Origin: Hyphomicrobiales bacterium
Lineage (GTDB): Bacteria > Pseudomonadota > Alphaproteobacteria > Rhizobiales > Rhizobiaceae
Direction of reading: 5' to 3'
NCBI GenBank assembly: GCA_900471525.1
Contig: UCEZ01000013.1
Coordinates: forward strand, 215,373-279,372
Length of the DNA stretch: 64,000 nt
The position numbers and the translations under genes were made by a program. The notes beneath the pieces are model-generated. The model worked only from the letters and a program-made list of their open reading frames with translations. It ran no database searches and was not told where the DNA came from. Below, in pieces: positions 18,300 through 27,027 of this stretch. Every line of letters begins with the position of its first letter. Positions within the stretch are counted from its first letter, which is position 1.

Positions 18300-18899
18300 T
18301 TAGCCGAAGACCTTGATGGCCGCGGCGGCAACCAGTTCGCCCTGGTGGCGGGCGCCGGCGAGGTCAATTTCGGTCGGCTGGCGCGATCCGTCGCTGCCGG
18401 CCACAGTGGTTGCGCCGTAGGGCGCGCCGCCGACGATTTCATCCACGTTCATCTGGCCCTGGTGGCTGTAGGGAAGGCCGACGATCATCATGCCGAAATG
18501 CAGGAGGTTGGTGATGATCGAGAACAGCGTGGTTTCCTGGCCGCCGTGTTGCGTGGCGCTGGAAGCGAAGGCGCCGCCGATCTTGCCGTTCAGCGCGCCG
18601 CGCGCCCAGAGGCCGCCGGCCTGATCGAGGAAGGCTGCCATCTGCGAGGTGATGCGGCCGAAACGGGTGCCGGTGCCGACGACGATGGCGTCATAATCCG
18701 CCAGTTCCGCGACGGTGGCGATCGGTGCCTTCTGGTCGAGCTTGAAATGGTTGTTGCGGGCAATCTCCTCCGGAACGGTCTCGGGGACCCGCTTGACATC
18801 GACTTGAGCGCCAACCTTGCGGGCGCCCTCCGCGATGGCGTAGGCCATCGTCTCGATATGTCCGTAGGTCGAATAATAGAGGACCAGTACCTTCGCCAT
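18300..18899 (-). CDS. wrbA: NAD(P)H:quinone oxidoreductase, type IV (WrbA)
   Basis: A 199-aa flavodoxin-like enzyme that reduces quinones by two electrons with FMN. It starts [19 protein letters not shown], where STYGHIE is the FMN phosphate-binding loop. Further marks are [19 protein letters not shown], the [15 protein letters not shown] segment and the closing [10 protein letters not shown]. Length matches the family. ATG 18899 has GGAGAACG upstream; the frame extends to 19250 without similarity. First gene of a five-gene operon divergent from a LysR gene. Confidence 0.95.
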   Translation of the reverse strand: MAKVLVLYYSTYGHIETMAYAIAEGARKVGAQVDVKRVPETVPEEIARNNHFKLDQKAPIATVAELADYDAIVVGTGTRFGRITSQMAAFLDQAGGLWARGALNGKIGGAFASSATQHGGQETTLFSIITNLLHFGMMIVGLPYSHQGQMNVDEIVGGAPYGATTVAGSDGSRQPTEIDLAGARHQGELVAAAAIKVFG

Positions 18900-18997
18900 T
18901 TTCGTTCTCCATTGGTTTGAAGCAGTCACCCTTGCGGCTTGGAAATAAGCTCGCATCAAACCGCTTGGGGGAATAGTCGAATAAAATGATTTGTTAC

Positions 18998-19060
18998 GAT
19001 CGAGAAAATCGAACGATGTTGTGCGGCGTGCGTCGGCCTGAACGTTCGATTTCTTCGACC
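18998..19060. promoter_or_regulatory. pair of inverted TCGA-N5-TCGA boxes between wrbA and lysR
   Basis: Two 18-bp copies face each other: 18998-19015 on the plus strand and 19043-19060 on the minus strand, matching at 15 of 18 positions. Each has TCGA, five A/G-rich bases, TCGA, then ACG or its equivalent. The layout between a LysR gene and its divergent target is typical for LysR binding sites. A related half (GATCGAAAATTTT then AGAAC) lies at about 20109-20126, just before the amidohydrolase operon. Inference only. Confidence 0.45.
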
Positions 19061-19145
19061 ATAACCCTCGAATCTTTGCCGCTGTTGCCGATTTTTTAGA
19101 CGTGTAGCCTTCCCGATCAAGCAAAAGACGGTGCGGGAGGCGGTC

Positions 19146-20078
19146 ATGGATCTGCGCAGACTTCGGTATTTTGTCGCCGTGGCCGAGGAGCTTCATTTCG
19201 GCCGCGCCGCCGAGCGGGTGCATGTCGTGCAATCGGCCGTCAGCCAGCAATTGAAGCTTCTCGAGGACGAACTTGGCTTCACCCTGATCCGGCGTTCGCG
19301 CCAGGATGTCAGCCTCACCTTGCTCGGCGAGGTCTTTCTTCCCGAGGCGCGCGAGATCCTGCAGCGCACGGAGGAGGCTGTACGGCGGCTGAAGGCTTCG
19401 GCCAGTGGCATTGTCGGGCGCCTATCCATCGGCTTTGTCGATAATGTGCTGTGGACGCTGCTGTCGCCGATCATCCGCGACTTTCGCGAGCGCTGGCCGC
19501 ATGTCGATCTCAAGCTGATCCCGATGGACCGGGACGTGCAGGTGGAAGCGATCGCCGCTGGCACGATCGATATCGGCATCATCCCGGCGCCTTCCCATCT
19601 TGCGGCGGCAGTCAGGACCGAGGTGCTGATATCCGCACCGCTGATGGTCGCGCTTCCATCCGCGAACGTGCTGGCGCTGAAGCCCAAGGTCGAGATGGCC
19701 GAGCTTGCCGCCGAGCCCTTCGTGACCTTTCCCTTGCAAATGAACAGCCGCATTCTCGACCTGCTTAAGACGGCCTGTGCGGGTGCGGGTTTTGCCCCGC
19801 GCGTGACGCAGGAAGGCGGGCAGTTGCACACGCTGCTCTCCCTCGTCAGCGCCGGGCTCGGCGTGACGCTGGTGCCGAAATGGGTGGCGCAGCTTCCCCA
19901 GCCCGGCGTCGTCTTCCGTGATCTCGCGGACTTTTCTACGCCCTACGAACTGCTGCTTGCCTGGAAGGACGATGAACCGAACCCGTCGGCCGTCACCTTT
20001 CGCGAGGTGGCCCATGATGTCGTGCAGATGATCCTCAGCGGTATGCCGCGAACCGGCAGGCCTGATCTCAAATCCTGA
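19146..20078 (+). CDS. LysR-family transcriptional regulator
   Basis: A 310-aa regulator of the CbbR/BenM-like branch. The helix-turn-helix is [40 protein letters not shown], and the effector lobe opens with [21 protein letters not shown] 19146 follows GGGAGG; a GTG five codons earlier is possible. It sits between the leftward wrbA operon (divergent, 246 bp) and the rightward gentisate operon (84 bp downstream). It could control either; similar TCGA boxes occur before both. Confidence 0.9.
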   Translation: MDLRRLRYFVAVAEELHFGRAAERVHVVQSAVSQQLKLLEDELGFTLIRRSRQDVSLTLLGEVFLPEAREILQRTEEAVRRLKASASGIVGRLSIGFVDNVLWTLLSPIIRDFRERWPHVDLKLIPMDRDVQVEAIAAGTIDIGIIPAPSHLAAAVRTEVLISAPLMVALPSANVLALKPKVEMAELAAEPFVTFPLQMNSRILDLLKTACAGAGFAPRVTQEGGQLHTLLSLVSAGLGVTLVPKWVAQLPQPGVVFRDLADFSTPYELLLAWKDDEPNPSAVTFREVAHDVVQMILSGMPRTGRPDLKS

Positions 20079-20162
20079 TCACGAGGTCACTAATCCTCGT
20101 TGGACGGAGATCGAAAATTTTAGAACACTTCAAGCAACAGAAATCGAGATGGGAGGCTCCTG

Positions 20163-21239
20163 ATGATAGACGGTCTTAACGTGATAGATGCGGTCATCCA
20201 CGCCTATAATATGGATGAAAAAAACTTCGCCAACCGCTTCGCCAAACCTTTGTGCGATCTTGTCTATGACTCGGTCATAGCCGCCGCGCTTCCCGGTTAT
20301 GCGCCGACGCGCAAACAATTCTACCGGGACTGGAGTGTCGAAGAAACAGTCGACCAGGTTTTCGTCGAAAGCGACACGGACCTTGCCGTGTACCACGCCC
20401 TGCCGATCTACTCCTTCCATGATGGCCTCTGTAGTTTCGAAAAGGCCGTCGAGGCAAAGAAGCGGTGGCCGAACAGGATGATCACCTATTGCGGAGTCGA
20501 TCCGCTGACGGGTGCGACCGCACTCGACGAACTCGAACGCCAGGTCGAAATCCTGAAGCCTGTCGGCCTGAAACTCTATCCCAACAGCTGGGTTGGCCAG
20601 GAAATCCAGGGCTGGAAGATGGACGACCCGGAGGTGGCTTTCCCATTGTTCCAGCGGGCGCAGGAGCTGGGCATCAAGGTGGTGGCGATCCACAAGGCGC
20701 TGCCGCTCGGTCCGGTCGAAATCGAACATTATCGTGTCAGTGACATCGACCGCGCCTGCATGGCGTTCCCGGATCTCAACTTCGAGATCATCCACGGCGG
20801 CATGGCCTTTGCAGAAGAGACCGCCTGGCAGCTCGCGCGCTTTCCCAATGTCTATGTGAACCTCGAAATCACCTGCGCGCTCGCCGCGACCCGGCCGGCC
20901 GCCTTCCAGCAGATCATGGCCTCGCTGGTCGCCCCCGGCGGGCAGAATGCGATCGACCGCATTCTCTGGGGAACCGGCGCGATGGCGTTTCACCCGCAGC
21001 CGCTGCTGGAAGCCTTCGTGTACAAGTTCGCCTTCCCCGACGAACTGGTTTCCGGCGCCGGCCTGCCGCAAATCGACCGGGCGGCGAAGAAGAAGATCCT
21101 CTTCGACAACTACGCCCGCATGACCGGCCTCGACCTGGAATCGCGCATTGCCGCGACGAAGGACGACGAATTCGCCAAGCGCCGCCGCGCCGGCGTCGCA
21201 GCACCGTTCTCGACCATGAAGGAGCAGGCCTATGCTTGA
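20163..21239 (+). CDS. amidohydrolase-family protein (amidohydrolase 2 / ACMSD-like TIM barrel)
   Basis: A 358-aa metal-dependent hydrolase or decarboxylase. The start VIDAVIHAYNM stands where the family has the H-x-H metal pair, but only one His remains. Other family points are VGLKLYPNSWVGQEIQGW, the His-containing VVAIHKALPLG and FEIIHGGMAFAEETAWQLAR, and DRILWGTGAMAFHP, where the Asp of the usual GTD is replaced by Gly-Ala. A role as non-hydrolytic lyase is therefore possible. First gene of a nine-gene operon; its stop overlaps the next start by 8 bp. Confidence 0.78.
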   Translation: MIDGLNVIDAVIHAYNMDEKNFANRFAKPLCDLVYDSVIAAALPGYAPTRKQFYRDWSVEETVDQVFVESDTDLAVYHALPIYSFHDGLCSFEKAVEAKKRWPNRMITYCGVDPLTGATALDELERQVEILKPVGLKLYPNSWVGQEIQGWKMDDPEVAFPLFQRAQELGIKVVAIHKALPLGPVEIEHYRVSDIDRACMAFPDLNFEIIHGGMAFAEETAWQLARFPNVYVNLEITCALAATRPAAFQQIMASLVAPGGQNAIDRILWGTGAMAFHPQPLLEAFVYKFAFPDELVSGAGLPQIDRAAKKKILFDNYARMTGLDLESRIAATKDDEFAKRRRAGVAAPFSTMKEQAYA

Positions 21240-21570
21240 CGAGGCAGCAATCTACGAGGCCCTCGAAAGGGTCGTGGACCCCTGTTCGATCGCAACCGGC
21301 ACACCGATCACCCTTCGGGAAATGGGCATGATCGAGGCGATCGACATCGACGATGGCGCGGTGCGGCTAACGCTCCGGCTGACGAGCCCCGTCTGCTGGC
21401 AGGCCGCCAATATCATCGCCATGGTCGAAAAGGCGGTCGGCGCAGTGCCGGAGGTCGAGAGCGTGGTCTGTGCGCTGAATGGCCGGGCGCAGTGGATGCC
21501 CGACATGATGCACCCGGATGCGACGGCCCGCCTGCGGCGCCTGCGCCCCCTACCGGAGGCGCGGCCGTGA
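21232..21570 (+). CDS. stand-alone MIP18/DUF59 (PaaD/SufT-like) protein
   Basis: A 112-aa protein of the metal-sulfur maturation family. The normal DPE motif appears as VVDPCSIATGTP, and the conserved Thr-x-x-x-Cys as LTSPVCWQAANIIAMVEKAV. Such proteins help to insert or repair Fe-S or Fe centres, as PaaD does in phenylacetate oxygenase. No Fe-S enzyme is recognisable in this operon; the metal enzymes are the amidohydrolase and gentisate dioxygenase. It overlaps the genes on both sides (8 and 4 bp), which argues for a partner role with them. Confidence 0.78.
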   Translation: MLDEAAIYEALERVVDPCSIATGTPITLREMGMIEAIDIDDGAVRLTLRLTSPVCWQAANIIAMVEKAVGAVPEVESVVCALNGRAQWMPDMMHPDATARLRRLRPLPEARP

Positions 21571-22448
21571 CTGCCGCGGAAAAAGTTCCCTCTGTCGAAA
21601 AGGCCTATCGCAGCCGTTTCGTCGATGTCGACGGCATCCGCACACATTATCTGGAGGCCGGCGAAGGACCGGTCGTCGTGCTGCTGCACAGCGGCGAGTT
21701 CGGCGGCTGTGCGGAGCTAAGCTGGGAATATCTGATCCCGAGGCTCGCGGAGCGCTACCGGGTGATTGCGCCCGATTGGCTCGGCTTCGGGCAGACGGCG
21801 AAGATCCATGATTTCGAGGGCAAGCGGGCGCGCATGATCGCCCATATGGCCCGCTTCCTCGCGGTGCTGGCGATCGGCCGGGCCTCGTTCGTCGGCAATT
21901 CCATGGGGGCGACATTCCTCCTGCAGATCGCGGCGGAACGGCATCCTTGCTTTGCCATCGACAGGCTCGCGGCGATCAGCGGCGGCGGTTGGATGCCGGA
22001 GAATGCGGCGCGCAAGCGTCTCACGGATTACGACGGCAGTGTGGACGGCATGGTCGGTATCCTCAAATCGCTGTTCGAGGGCAATGTCTGGCATAGCGAC
22101 TCGGATTATGTGCGCCGGCGCCATGCCCTGAGCATCGCGCCGGGCGCCTGGGAGGCAGTGGCCGCCGCCCGTTTCCGCTCGCCCCATGCGCCGGAGCGCA
22201 AGGAATTCGGTCAGGCCGACGCGACCAATTACGAGGCGATCGGCGTTCCGGTGCTGCTGATCGCCGGGGCCGAAGACAAGCTGCGCCTGCCCGGTTACGC
22301 CGCAGAGGTGGCAAAGCGCATTGCCGGTAGCAAGGTCGCCGTCATCCCGGATTGCGGCCACTGCGCCAACATCGAGCGGCCGGACATCGTGGGCGATCTG
22401 CTCCTCGATTTCCTGGCGGACAAGGCCGGACAGCCCGTCGCGGCCTGA
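21567..22448 (+). CDS. alpha/beta hydrolase (meta-cleavage-product hydrolase-like)
   Basis: A 293-aa serine hydrolase. The triad is readable: nucleophile in VGNSMGATFLL, acid in LLIAGAEDKLRLP, and His in IPDCGHCANIERPD. The N-terminal VDVDGIRTHYLEAGEGPVVV and the oxyanion segment LLHSGEFGG match the MhpC/BphD-like group that splits C-C bonds in ring-cleavage products, but esters are equally possible. GTG 21567 overlaps the previous stop as GTGA and has GGAGGC seven nt upstream; the frame is open further upstream without support. Confidence 0.83.
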   Translation: MTAAEKVPSVEKAYRSRFVDVDGIRTHYLEAGEGPVVVLLHSGEFGGCAELSWEYLIPRLAERYRVIAPDWLGFGQTAKIHDFEGKRARMIAHMARFLAVLAIGRASFVGNSMGATFLLQIAAERHPCFAIDRLAAISGGGWMPENAARKRLTDYDGSVDGMVGILKSLFEGNVWHSDSDYVRRRHALSIAPGAWEAVAAARFRSPHAPERKEFGQADATNYEAIGVPVLLIAGAEDKLRLPGYAAEVAKRIAGSKVAVIPDCGHCANIERPDIVGDLLLDFLADKAGQPVAA

Positions 22449-22478
22449 CCACCCAGACGACTTTCAGAAAAACCGATC

Positions 22479-22496
22479 CCGCCGCGACAGCGGCGG
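22479..22496 (+). repeat. GC-rich stem-loop inside the gentisate operon
   Basis: A perfect 7-bp stem (CCGCCGC/GCGGCGG) with GACA loop lies in the 112-bp gap between the hydrolase and SDR genes, the only real gap in the operon. It may mark an mRNA processing or attenuation point that separates the head genes from the gentisate genes. Confidence 0.35.
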
Positions 22497-22560
22497 CAGC
22501 GAACACCTGCGCCCGAAAACGGGGCGGGAACCCCATCACCAACCATTCAGGGAGAAGGAC

Positions 22561-23325
22561 ATGCCCAATCGTCTCAAGGGAAAAGTCGCCATCGTCACGG
22601 GTGCCGCCAGCGGCATCGGACAGGGAACCGCGTTGCTTTTTGCCAGGGAAGGCGCGACCGTCATTGGCGTCGATGTCAATCAGGAAGCGCTGGCCGGAAC
22701 CGTCGCCACCGCAAAGGCCGACGGTTTCGAGATCGATCCCGTCTCCTATGACCTCACCAGCGAAGCGGGCGCAGCCGCCCTCATGGACTATGTCGCGCAA
22801 AAATACGGCGGCATCGATACGCTGGTGACAGCGGCGGGCTTCGTCGAGTTCGCATCCGTGCCCGACATGACGCTGGCGCAATGGCACAAGACGCTGAAGG
22901 GCGAACTCGACATCGTGTTCCTGCCCGTGCGTGCCGCCTGGCCGCACATGATCAAGCGCGGCGGCGGCAGCATCGTCAACTTCGCCTCGATCTCCGCCTG
23001 GGGTGCGACCCGCAACATGGGCGCAATCGCCCATTCCACCGGCAAGGGCGGCGTGCTCTCGATGACACGCCAGATGGCCTATGAGGGCGCGCCGCACAAG
23101 ATCCGCGCCAACACAGTCTCGCCCGGCATCATCCACACGCCCGCCGCCCAGTTCGCCTTCGACAACCTTCCGGGCTTCGAGGACTCCATGAAAGCCAACA
23201 CCATGATCGGCCGCCACGGCAAGCCCGAGGATGTCGCCTGGGCCATCGTCTACCTCGTATCGGACGAGGCGAGCTGGGTGACCGGCACGGACATCAAGGT
23301 GGATGGCGGCCTCACGGCCTGGTGA
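22561..23325 (+). CDS. SDR-family oxidoreductase with His in place of the catalytic Tyr
   Basis: A 254-aa short-chain dehydrogenase. The cofactor site TGAASGIGQGTALLFAREG and the ending VTGTDIKVDGGLTAW are normal, with Asp in VIGVDVNQEA indicating NAD. The active site is not: the Ser is present (FASISAWGATRN), but the Tyr-x-x-x-Lys motif reads AHSTGKGGV, with His158 (codon CAT at 23032-23034) at the Tyr position. The usual NNAG is TAAGF. The four other SDRs in this window keep Tyr. It may catalyse a different reaction or be impaired. ATG 22561 follows GGGAGAAGG. Confidence 0.88.
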   Translation: MPNRLKGKVAIVTGAASGIGQGTALLFAREGATVIGVDVNQEALAGTVATAKADGFEIDPVSYDLTSEAGAAALMDYVAQKYGGIDTLVTAAGFVEFASVPDMTLAQWHKTLKGELDIVFLPVRAAWPHMIKRGGGSIVNFASISAWGATRNMGAIAHSTGKGGVLSMTRQMAYEGAPHKIRANTVSPGIIHTPAAQFAFDNLPGFEDSMKANTMIGRHGKPEDVAWAIVYLVSDEASWVTGTDIKVDGGLTAW

Positions 23326-23350
23326 GGCCCCGATCTCGACGGAGAGTGTC

Positions 23351-24040
23351 ATGACGAACAGCCATGTCTTTGAGCCCCCGGCCGTTGCGGCCGTCCCGGT
23401 CGTCGGCGGGGGCACCTTTCCAGTGCGGCACATCTATTGCGTCGGCCGGAACTACGAGGCCCATGCACGGGAGATGGGTTTTGCCGTCGACCGCGAGGAG
23501 CCGTTCTTCTTCCTGAAACCCGCCGATACGGTGGAGCTGGACGGCGCGCGCATTCCCTATCCGCGCATGACCGGCAACTACCACTACGAGGTCGAACTCG
23601 TCGTCGCCATCGGCAAGGCGGGCGCGGACATTCCGGTCGAGGACGCCGCATCGCATATCTTCGGCTATGCCGTCGGCCTCGACATGACACGCCGCGACGT
23701 GCAGATCGCCGCCCGCGAAAAGGGTCGGCCCTGGGATATGGGTAAGGCCTTCGACCGCTCCGCCCCGATCGGCGAGATCGTCCCGGTCGCAAGGTGGGAT
23801 GCGGTTGCGGAGGCGACGGTGACGCTCGATGTCAACGGCGCTCGCCGGCAGGAAAGCCGGCTCAATAAGCTGATCTGGTCGGTCGACGAAATCATCCACT
23901 GGCTGTCGCGCTACATGGACCTCGCCCCCGGCGACCTCGTCTATACCGGCACGCCCGAGGGCGTCGGTGCCGTGGTGAGCGGCGACAGGCTCGAAGCCCG
24001 CATCGATGGTCTTCCGCCGCTTCGGGTGTCGATCACATGA
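23351..24040 (+). CDS. fumarylacetoacetate hydrolase family, probable fumarylpyruvate hydrolase
   Basis: A 229-aa FAH-fold enzyme, likely splitting fumarylpyruvate to fumarate and pyruvate in the gentisate pathway. The opening FPVRHIYCVGRNYEAHAREM and EEPFFFLKPADTVEL match fumarylpyruvate hydrolases of the NagK group. Metal ligands are the Glu pair in YHYEVELVVAIG and the Asp in VGLDMTRRDVQ. The end has VYTGTPEGVGAV. ATG 23351 gives the family length and has GGAGAG upstream. It overlaps the isomerase gene by 4 bp. Confidence 0.9.
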   Translation: MTNSHVFEPPAVAAVPVVGGGTFPVRHIYCVGRNYEAHAREMGFAVDREEPFFFLKPADTVELDGARIPYPRMTGNYHYEVELVVAIGKAGADIPVEDAASHIFGYAVGLDMTRRDVQIAAREKGRPWDMGKAFDRSAPIGEIVPVARWDAVAEATVTLDVNGARRQESRLNKLIWSVDEIIHWLSRYMDLAPGDLVYTGTPEGVGAVVSGDRLEARIDGLPPLRVSIT

Positions 24041-24687
24041 GCGCGCCCGTCACCCTCCACGGCTACTACCGGTCCTCGGCCTCGTTCCGGGTGCGCATCG
24101 CGCTCAACCTCAAAGGTGTGGCGTACACAACCATTCCGCATCACTTGCGGCGCGGCGAACAGAACCAGCCCGATTATCGCCGGATCAATCCGCAAGGCCT
24201 GGTCCCGGCGATGGAGATCGACGGAAGAACGTTCACACAGTCGCTCGCGATCATCGAATACCTGGACGAAACGCGACCCGAGCCGCCGCTGCTGCCAAAA
24301 GACGCCGCAGGTCGGGCGCGGGTGCGCTCGCTTGCGCAGATCATCGCCTGCGACGTGCATCCGATCGACAATCTGCGGGTGCTCAACTATCTGCGCGGGC
24401 CGCTCGGACAGCCGGACGAGGCTGTCGCCCGCTGGTACAACCACTGGATCGCCGAGGGATTTCACGCGTTGGAGGCCGCGCTTTCTAAGAGCGGCGAGAC
24501 CGGCCGATTCTGCCACGGCGACACGGTGTCGCTCGCCGATATCTGCCTCGTGCCGCAGGTCATCAATGCGAAAACCTACGCCTTGGACCTCTCACCCTTT
24601 CCGACATTGAAACGTATCGCGGACGCAGCTCTGGCGCTGCCCGCTTTCGAACGCGCTTTGCCAGCCAACCAGGAGGATGCAGAATGA
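24037..24687 (+). CDS. maiA: maleylpyruvate/maleylacetoacetate isomerase (zeta-class GST)
   Basis: A 216-aa glutathione-dependent isomerase that turns maleylpyruvate into fumarylpyruvate. The zeta GST active-site segment YYRSSASFRVRIALNLKGV is present; the second Ser takes the place of the usual Cys in SSCS. NPQGLVPAMEIDG, the TQSLAIIEYLDET glutathione-binding helix and LVPQVINAKTYALDL are all typical. It lies between the hydrolase and the permease with 4-bp overlaps, so the three are made from one message. Confidence 0.92.
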   Translation: MSAPVTLHGYYRSSASFRVRIALNLKGVAYTTIPHHLRRGEQNQPDYRRINPQGLVPAMEIDGRTFTQSLAIIEYLDETRPEPPLLPKDAAGRARVRSLAQIIACDVHPIDNLRVLNYLRGPLGQPDEAVARWYNHWIAEGFHALEAALSKSGETGRFCHGDTVSLADICLVPQVINAKTYALDLSPFPTLKRIADAALALPAFERALPANQEDAE

Positions 24688-25982
24688 TACCCGTCGTGAC
24701 GAATGCAAACGATACGGCCGACCGATCCGGCCGGCCGAAGGGCTACGAGTGGAAAGCCGTGACGCTCTTGTCGCTCGGCCTTGGCCTCGTCGGCGTCGAC
24801 CGCTTCATCATCGTGCCGATGATGCCGGTTCTCGCCCGCGATCTCGGCCTTGATTACCAGGATCTCGGCATCATTACCGGCGCGCTGGCGGTGGCGTGGG
24901 GCCTGTCCTCGCTTTTCACCGGCAACCTCTCTGATCGCTTCGGCTTCAAGAAAATCATTGTGCCGGCGCTGTTCATCTTCTCGCTGATCGCCGGCTTCAG
25001 CGGGCTCGCAACAGGCCTCGCCTCGCTCGTGCTGGCGCGGGTGCTGATGGGGCTCGCCGAAGGTGCCTTCACGCCGGCCAGCATTATCGCGACGATGGAT
25101 GCCTCGCCGCCCAAGCGCCACGGGCTGAACGTCGGCATTCAGCAGACCATGCCGGCGCTGCTCGGCCTCGGCCTTGCGCCGCTGGCGGTGACGCAGCTGC
25201 TCAAGGTCGTCGACTGGCCGTGGATTTTCCTGATGGTCGCCGTTCCGGGCCTGATCGTCGCCTACCTGCTGCACCGTGTCCTGGAACAGCCGGCGCCTGC
25301 GGAAATCGCGACCCATAGCACGACGCATGATGCCGGCACGCACCGCTGGTACGAGGTCTTCGCCTATCGCAACGTGCCGCTCGCCATTCTCTGCCAGTTG
25401 TTCTGGCTGACATGCATCATCGTGGTGGCGGCTCTGTTCCCGAGCTATCTGGTGGATTACCTGCATCTCAACATGGACCAGATGGGCTTCATCCTGTCCT
25501 CCATGGGTTTTGGCGGCGCACTCGGCGCCCTGACACTGCCCGCACTGTCCGACCGCATCGGCCGCAAGCCCGTCATGCTGCTCTCCGCCGTGCTGGCCTT
25601 CGGTGCCTTCTGGATTTTCGGCGGAGCGGGCGACAATGTCACTGTGCTCTTCCTCTGCATGATGGTGGCGATGGGCAGCCTCTATGCCCTGCTCACTCTG
25701 ACGGTCGGCCCCATCACGGCCGAATCCGTGCCCGCCCGACTGATGGCCACCGGCTCCGGCATGGTCATCGGCATCGGCGAGATCTTTGGCGGCGGCTTTG
25801 CGCCCGCCATCGCCGGCACCATTGCAAAGCACTACGGCATCGAACACGCCGCAGCAGTTCCTCTTTATGCCCTGGGTCTCGGCATCGTCGTCATCCTGCT
25901 GCTCAAGGAAACCGCCCCTGCTCGGCTTCGCGGCAGGACCATCGCAGAACCGCTTGCAACAGGAGGCGCGCATGTCGGCTGA
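24684..25982 (+). CDS. MFS transporter, aromatic acid/H+ symporter type
   Basis: A 432-aa 12-helix carrier. The loop between helices 2 and 3 reads GNLSDRFGFKKIIVP and the later copy LSDRIGRKPVMLL, both matching the MFS D-R-x-G-R-K signature. The position inside the gentisate operon suggests uptake of the aromatic substrate of this pathway. Its C-terminal codons overlap the dioxygenase gene by 11 bp. Which acid is carried cannot be read. Confidence 0.88.
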   Translation: MIPVVTNANDTADRSGRPKGYEWKAVTLLSLGLGLVGVDRFIIVPMMPVLARDLGLDYQDLGIITGALAVAWGLSSLFTGNLSDRFGFKKIIVPALFIFSLIAGFSGLATGLASLVLARVLMGLAEGAFTPASIIATMDASPPKRHGLNVGIQQTMPALLGLGLAPLAVTQLLKVVDWPWIFLMVAVPGLIVAYLLHRVLEQPAPAEIATHSTTHDAGTHRWYEVFAYRNVPLAILCQLFWLTCIIVVAALFPSYLVDYLHLNMDQMGFILSSMGFGGALGALTLPALSDRIGRKPVMLLSAVLAFGAFWIFGGAGDNVTVLFLCMMVAMGSLYALLTLTVGPITAESVPARLMATGSGMVIGIGEIFGGGFAPAIAGTIAKHYGIEHAAAVPLYALGLGIVVILLLKETAPARLRGRTIAEPLATGGAHVG

Positions 25983-27027
25983 CCATCTCACGGCCACCTC
26001 GACCCAGGCCATGCGGCAGGACTTTTATGACCGGATCAGCCAGAGCAACATGACGCCGCTGTGGACGTCGCTGGCCGATCTCGTCACCCCGACCCCGCGC
26101 AGCCTTTGCCGCCCGGCGCATTGGAATTTTCCGACGATCCGCGAGGCGATCCTGGAAGCCGGCGGCCTGATCACTGCGAAGGAGGCCGAGCGGCGCGTCC
26201 TCGTGCTGGAAAATCCGGGCCTGCGGGGACAGTCCAAGATCACCACCGATCTCTATGCCGGGGTGCAGCTCGTGCTGCCCGGCGAGGTGGCGCCGGCGCA
26301 CCGCCATACACAAAGCGCGCTGCGCTTCGTGCTGGAAGGTAGCGGCGCCCACACCACGGTCAATGGAGAAAGGACCATCATGCACGAGGGCGATTTCATC
26401 ATCACCCCGCCGATGGCTTGGCATGATCACGGAAACCAGAGCTCGGACCCCATCTTCTGGTTGGACGGTCTCGATATTCCCATCGTGCAGTTCCTTGATG
26501 CTTCCTTTGCGGAGCATCTTGACCGGGACGAGCAGCCATTGGATCGCCCGATCGGTGACAGCGACGCACGGTACGGCGCCAACCTCCTGCCCGTCGATCA
26601 CGGTGCACGCGGCGGCACGTCCCCCGTCTTCAACTACCCCTATGACCGGACCCGCGACGCGCTCGAACGCATGCGCCGACATGATGCCTGGGACCCATGC
26701 CACGGGCTGAAGATGCGCTACACCAATCCCATTACCGGAAACCACGCGATGGCGACCATCGGGACCTTCATCCAGCTCTTGCCAAAGGGGTTTACAACCG
26801 CCCGTTACCGCTCGACGGACGCCACCGTCTTCGTCCCCATCGAGGGGTGCGGCCGGACCCATATCGGCGATACCGTCATCGAATGGGGCAAGCGCGACAT
26901 CTTTGTCGTGCCTTCGTGGCATCACGTGCGGCATGAGAGCGATGAGGACAGCGTCCTCTTCTCCTTCTCCGACCGCCCCGTGCAGCAGGCGCTCTATCTG
27001 TTCCGGGAAGATCGCGGCAATGCTTGA
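25972..27027 (+). CDS. gentisate 1,2-dioxygenase
   Basis: A 351-aa double-cupin Fe(II) enzyme that opens gentisate to maleylpyruvate. The first cupin has the metal His pair in VAPAHRHTQSALRFVLEGSG and the later His in MAWHDHGN; the second cupin is degenerate but ends DIFVVPSWHHVRHES. The N-terminal LWTSLADLVTPTPRS and ARGGTSPVFNYPYDRT segments match gentisate dioxygenases. ATG 25972 follows AGGAGGCG; the frame extends upstream over the permease. The neighbouring isomerase and fumarylpyruvate hydrolase support the assignment. Confidence 0.93.
   Translation: MSADHLTATSTQAMRQDFYDRISQSNMTPLWTSLADLVTPTPRSLCRPAHWNFPTIREAILEAGGLITAKEAERRVLVLENPGLRGQSKITTDLYAGVQLVLPGEVAPAHRHTQSALRFVLEGSGAHTTVNGERTIMHEGDFIITPPMAWHDHGNQSSDPIFWLDGLDIPIVQFLDASFAEHLDRDEQPLDRPIGDSDARYGANLLPVDHGARGGTSPVFNYPYDRTRDALERMRRHDAWDPCHGLKMRYTNPITGNHAMATIGTFIQLLPKGFTTARYRSTDATVFVPIEGCGRTHIGDTVIEWGKRDIFVVPSWHHVRHESDEDSVLFSFSDRPVQQALYLFREDRGNA

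Noticed and set aside
24576-26012. 478-codon open frame on the minus strand
   Set aside because: Antisense to the MFS gene; Gln/His/Glu-rich composition typical of a reverse-frame shadow.
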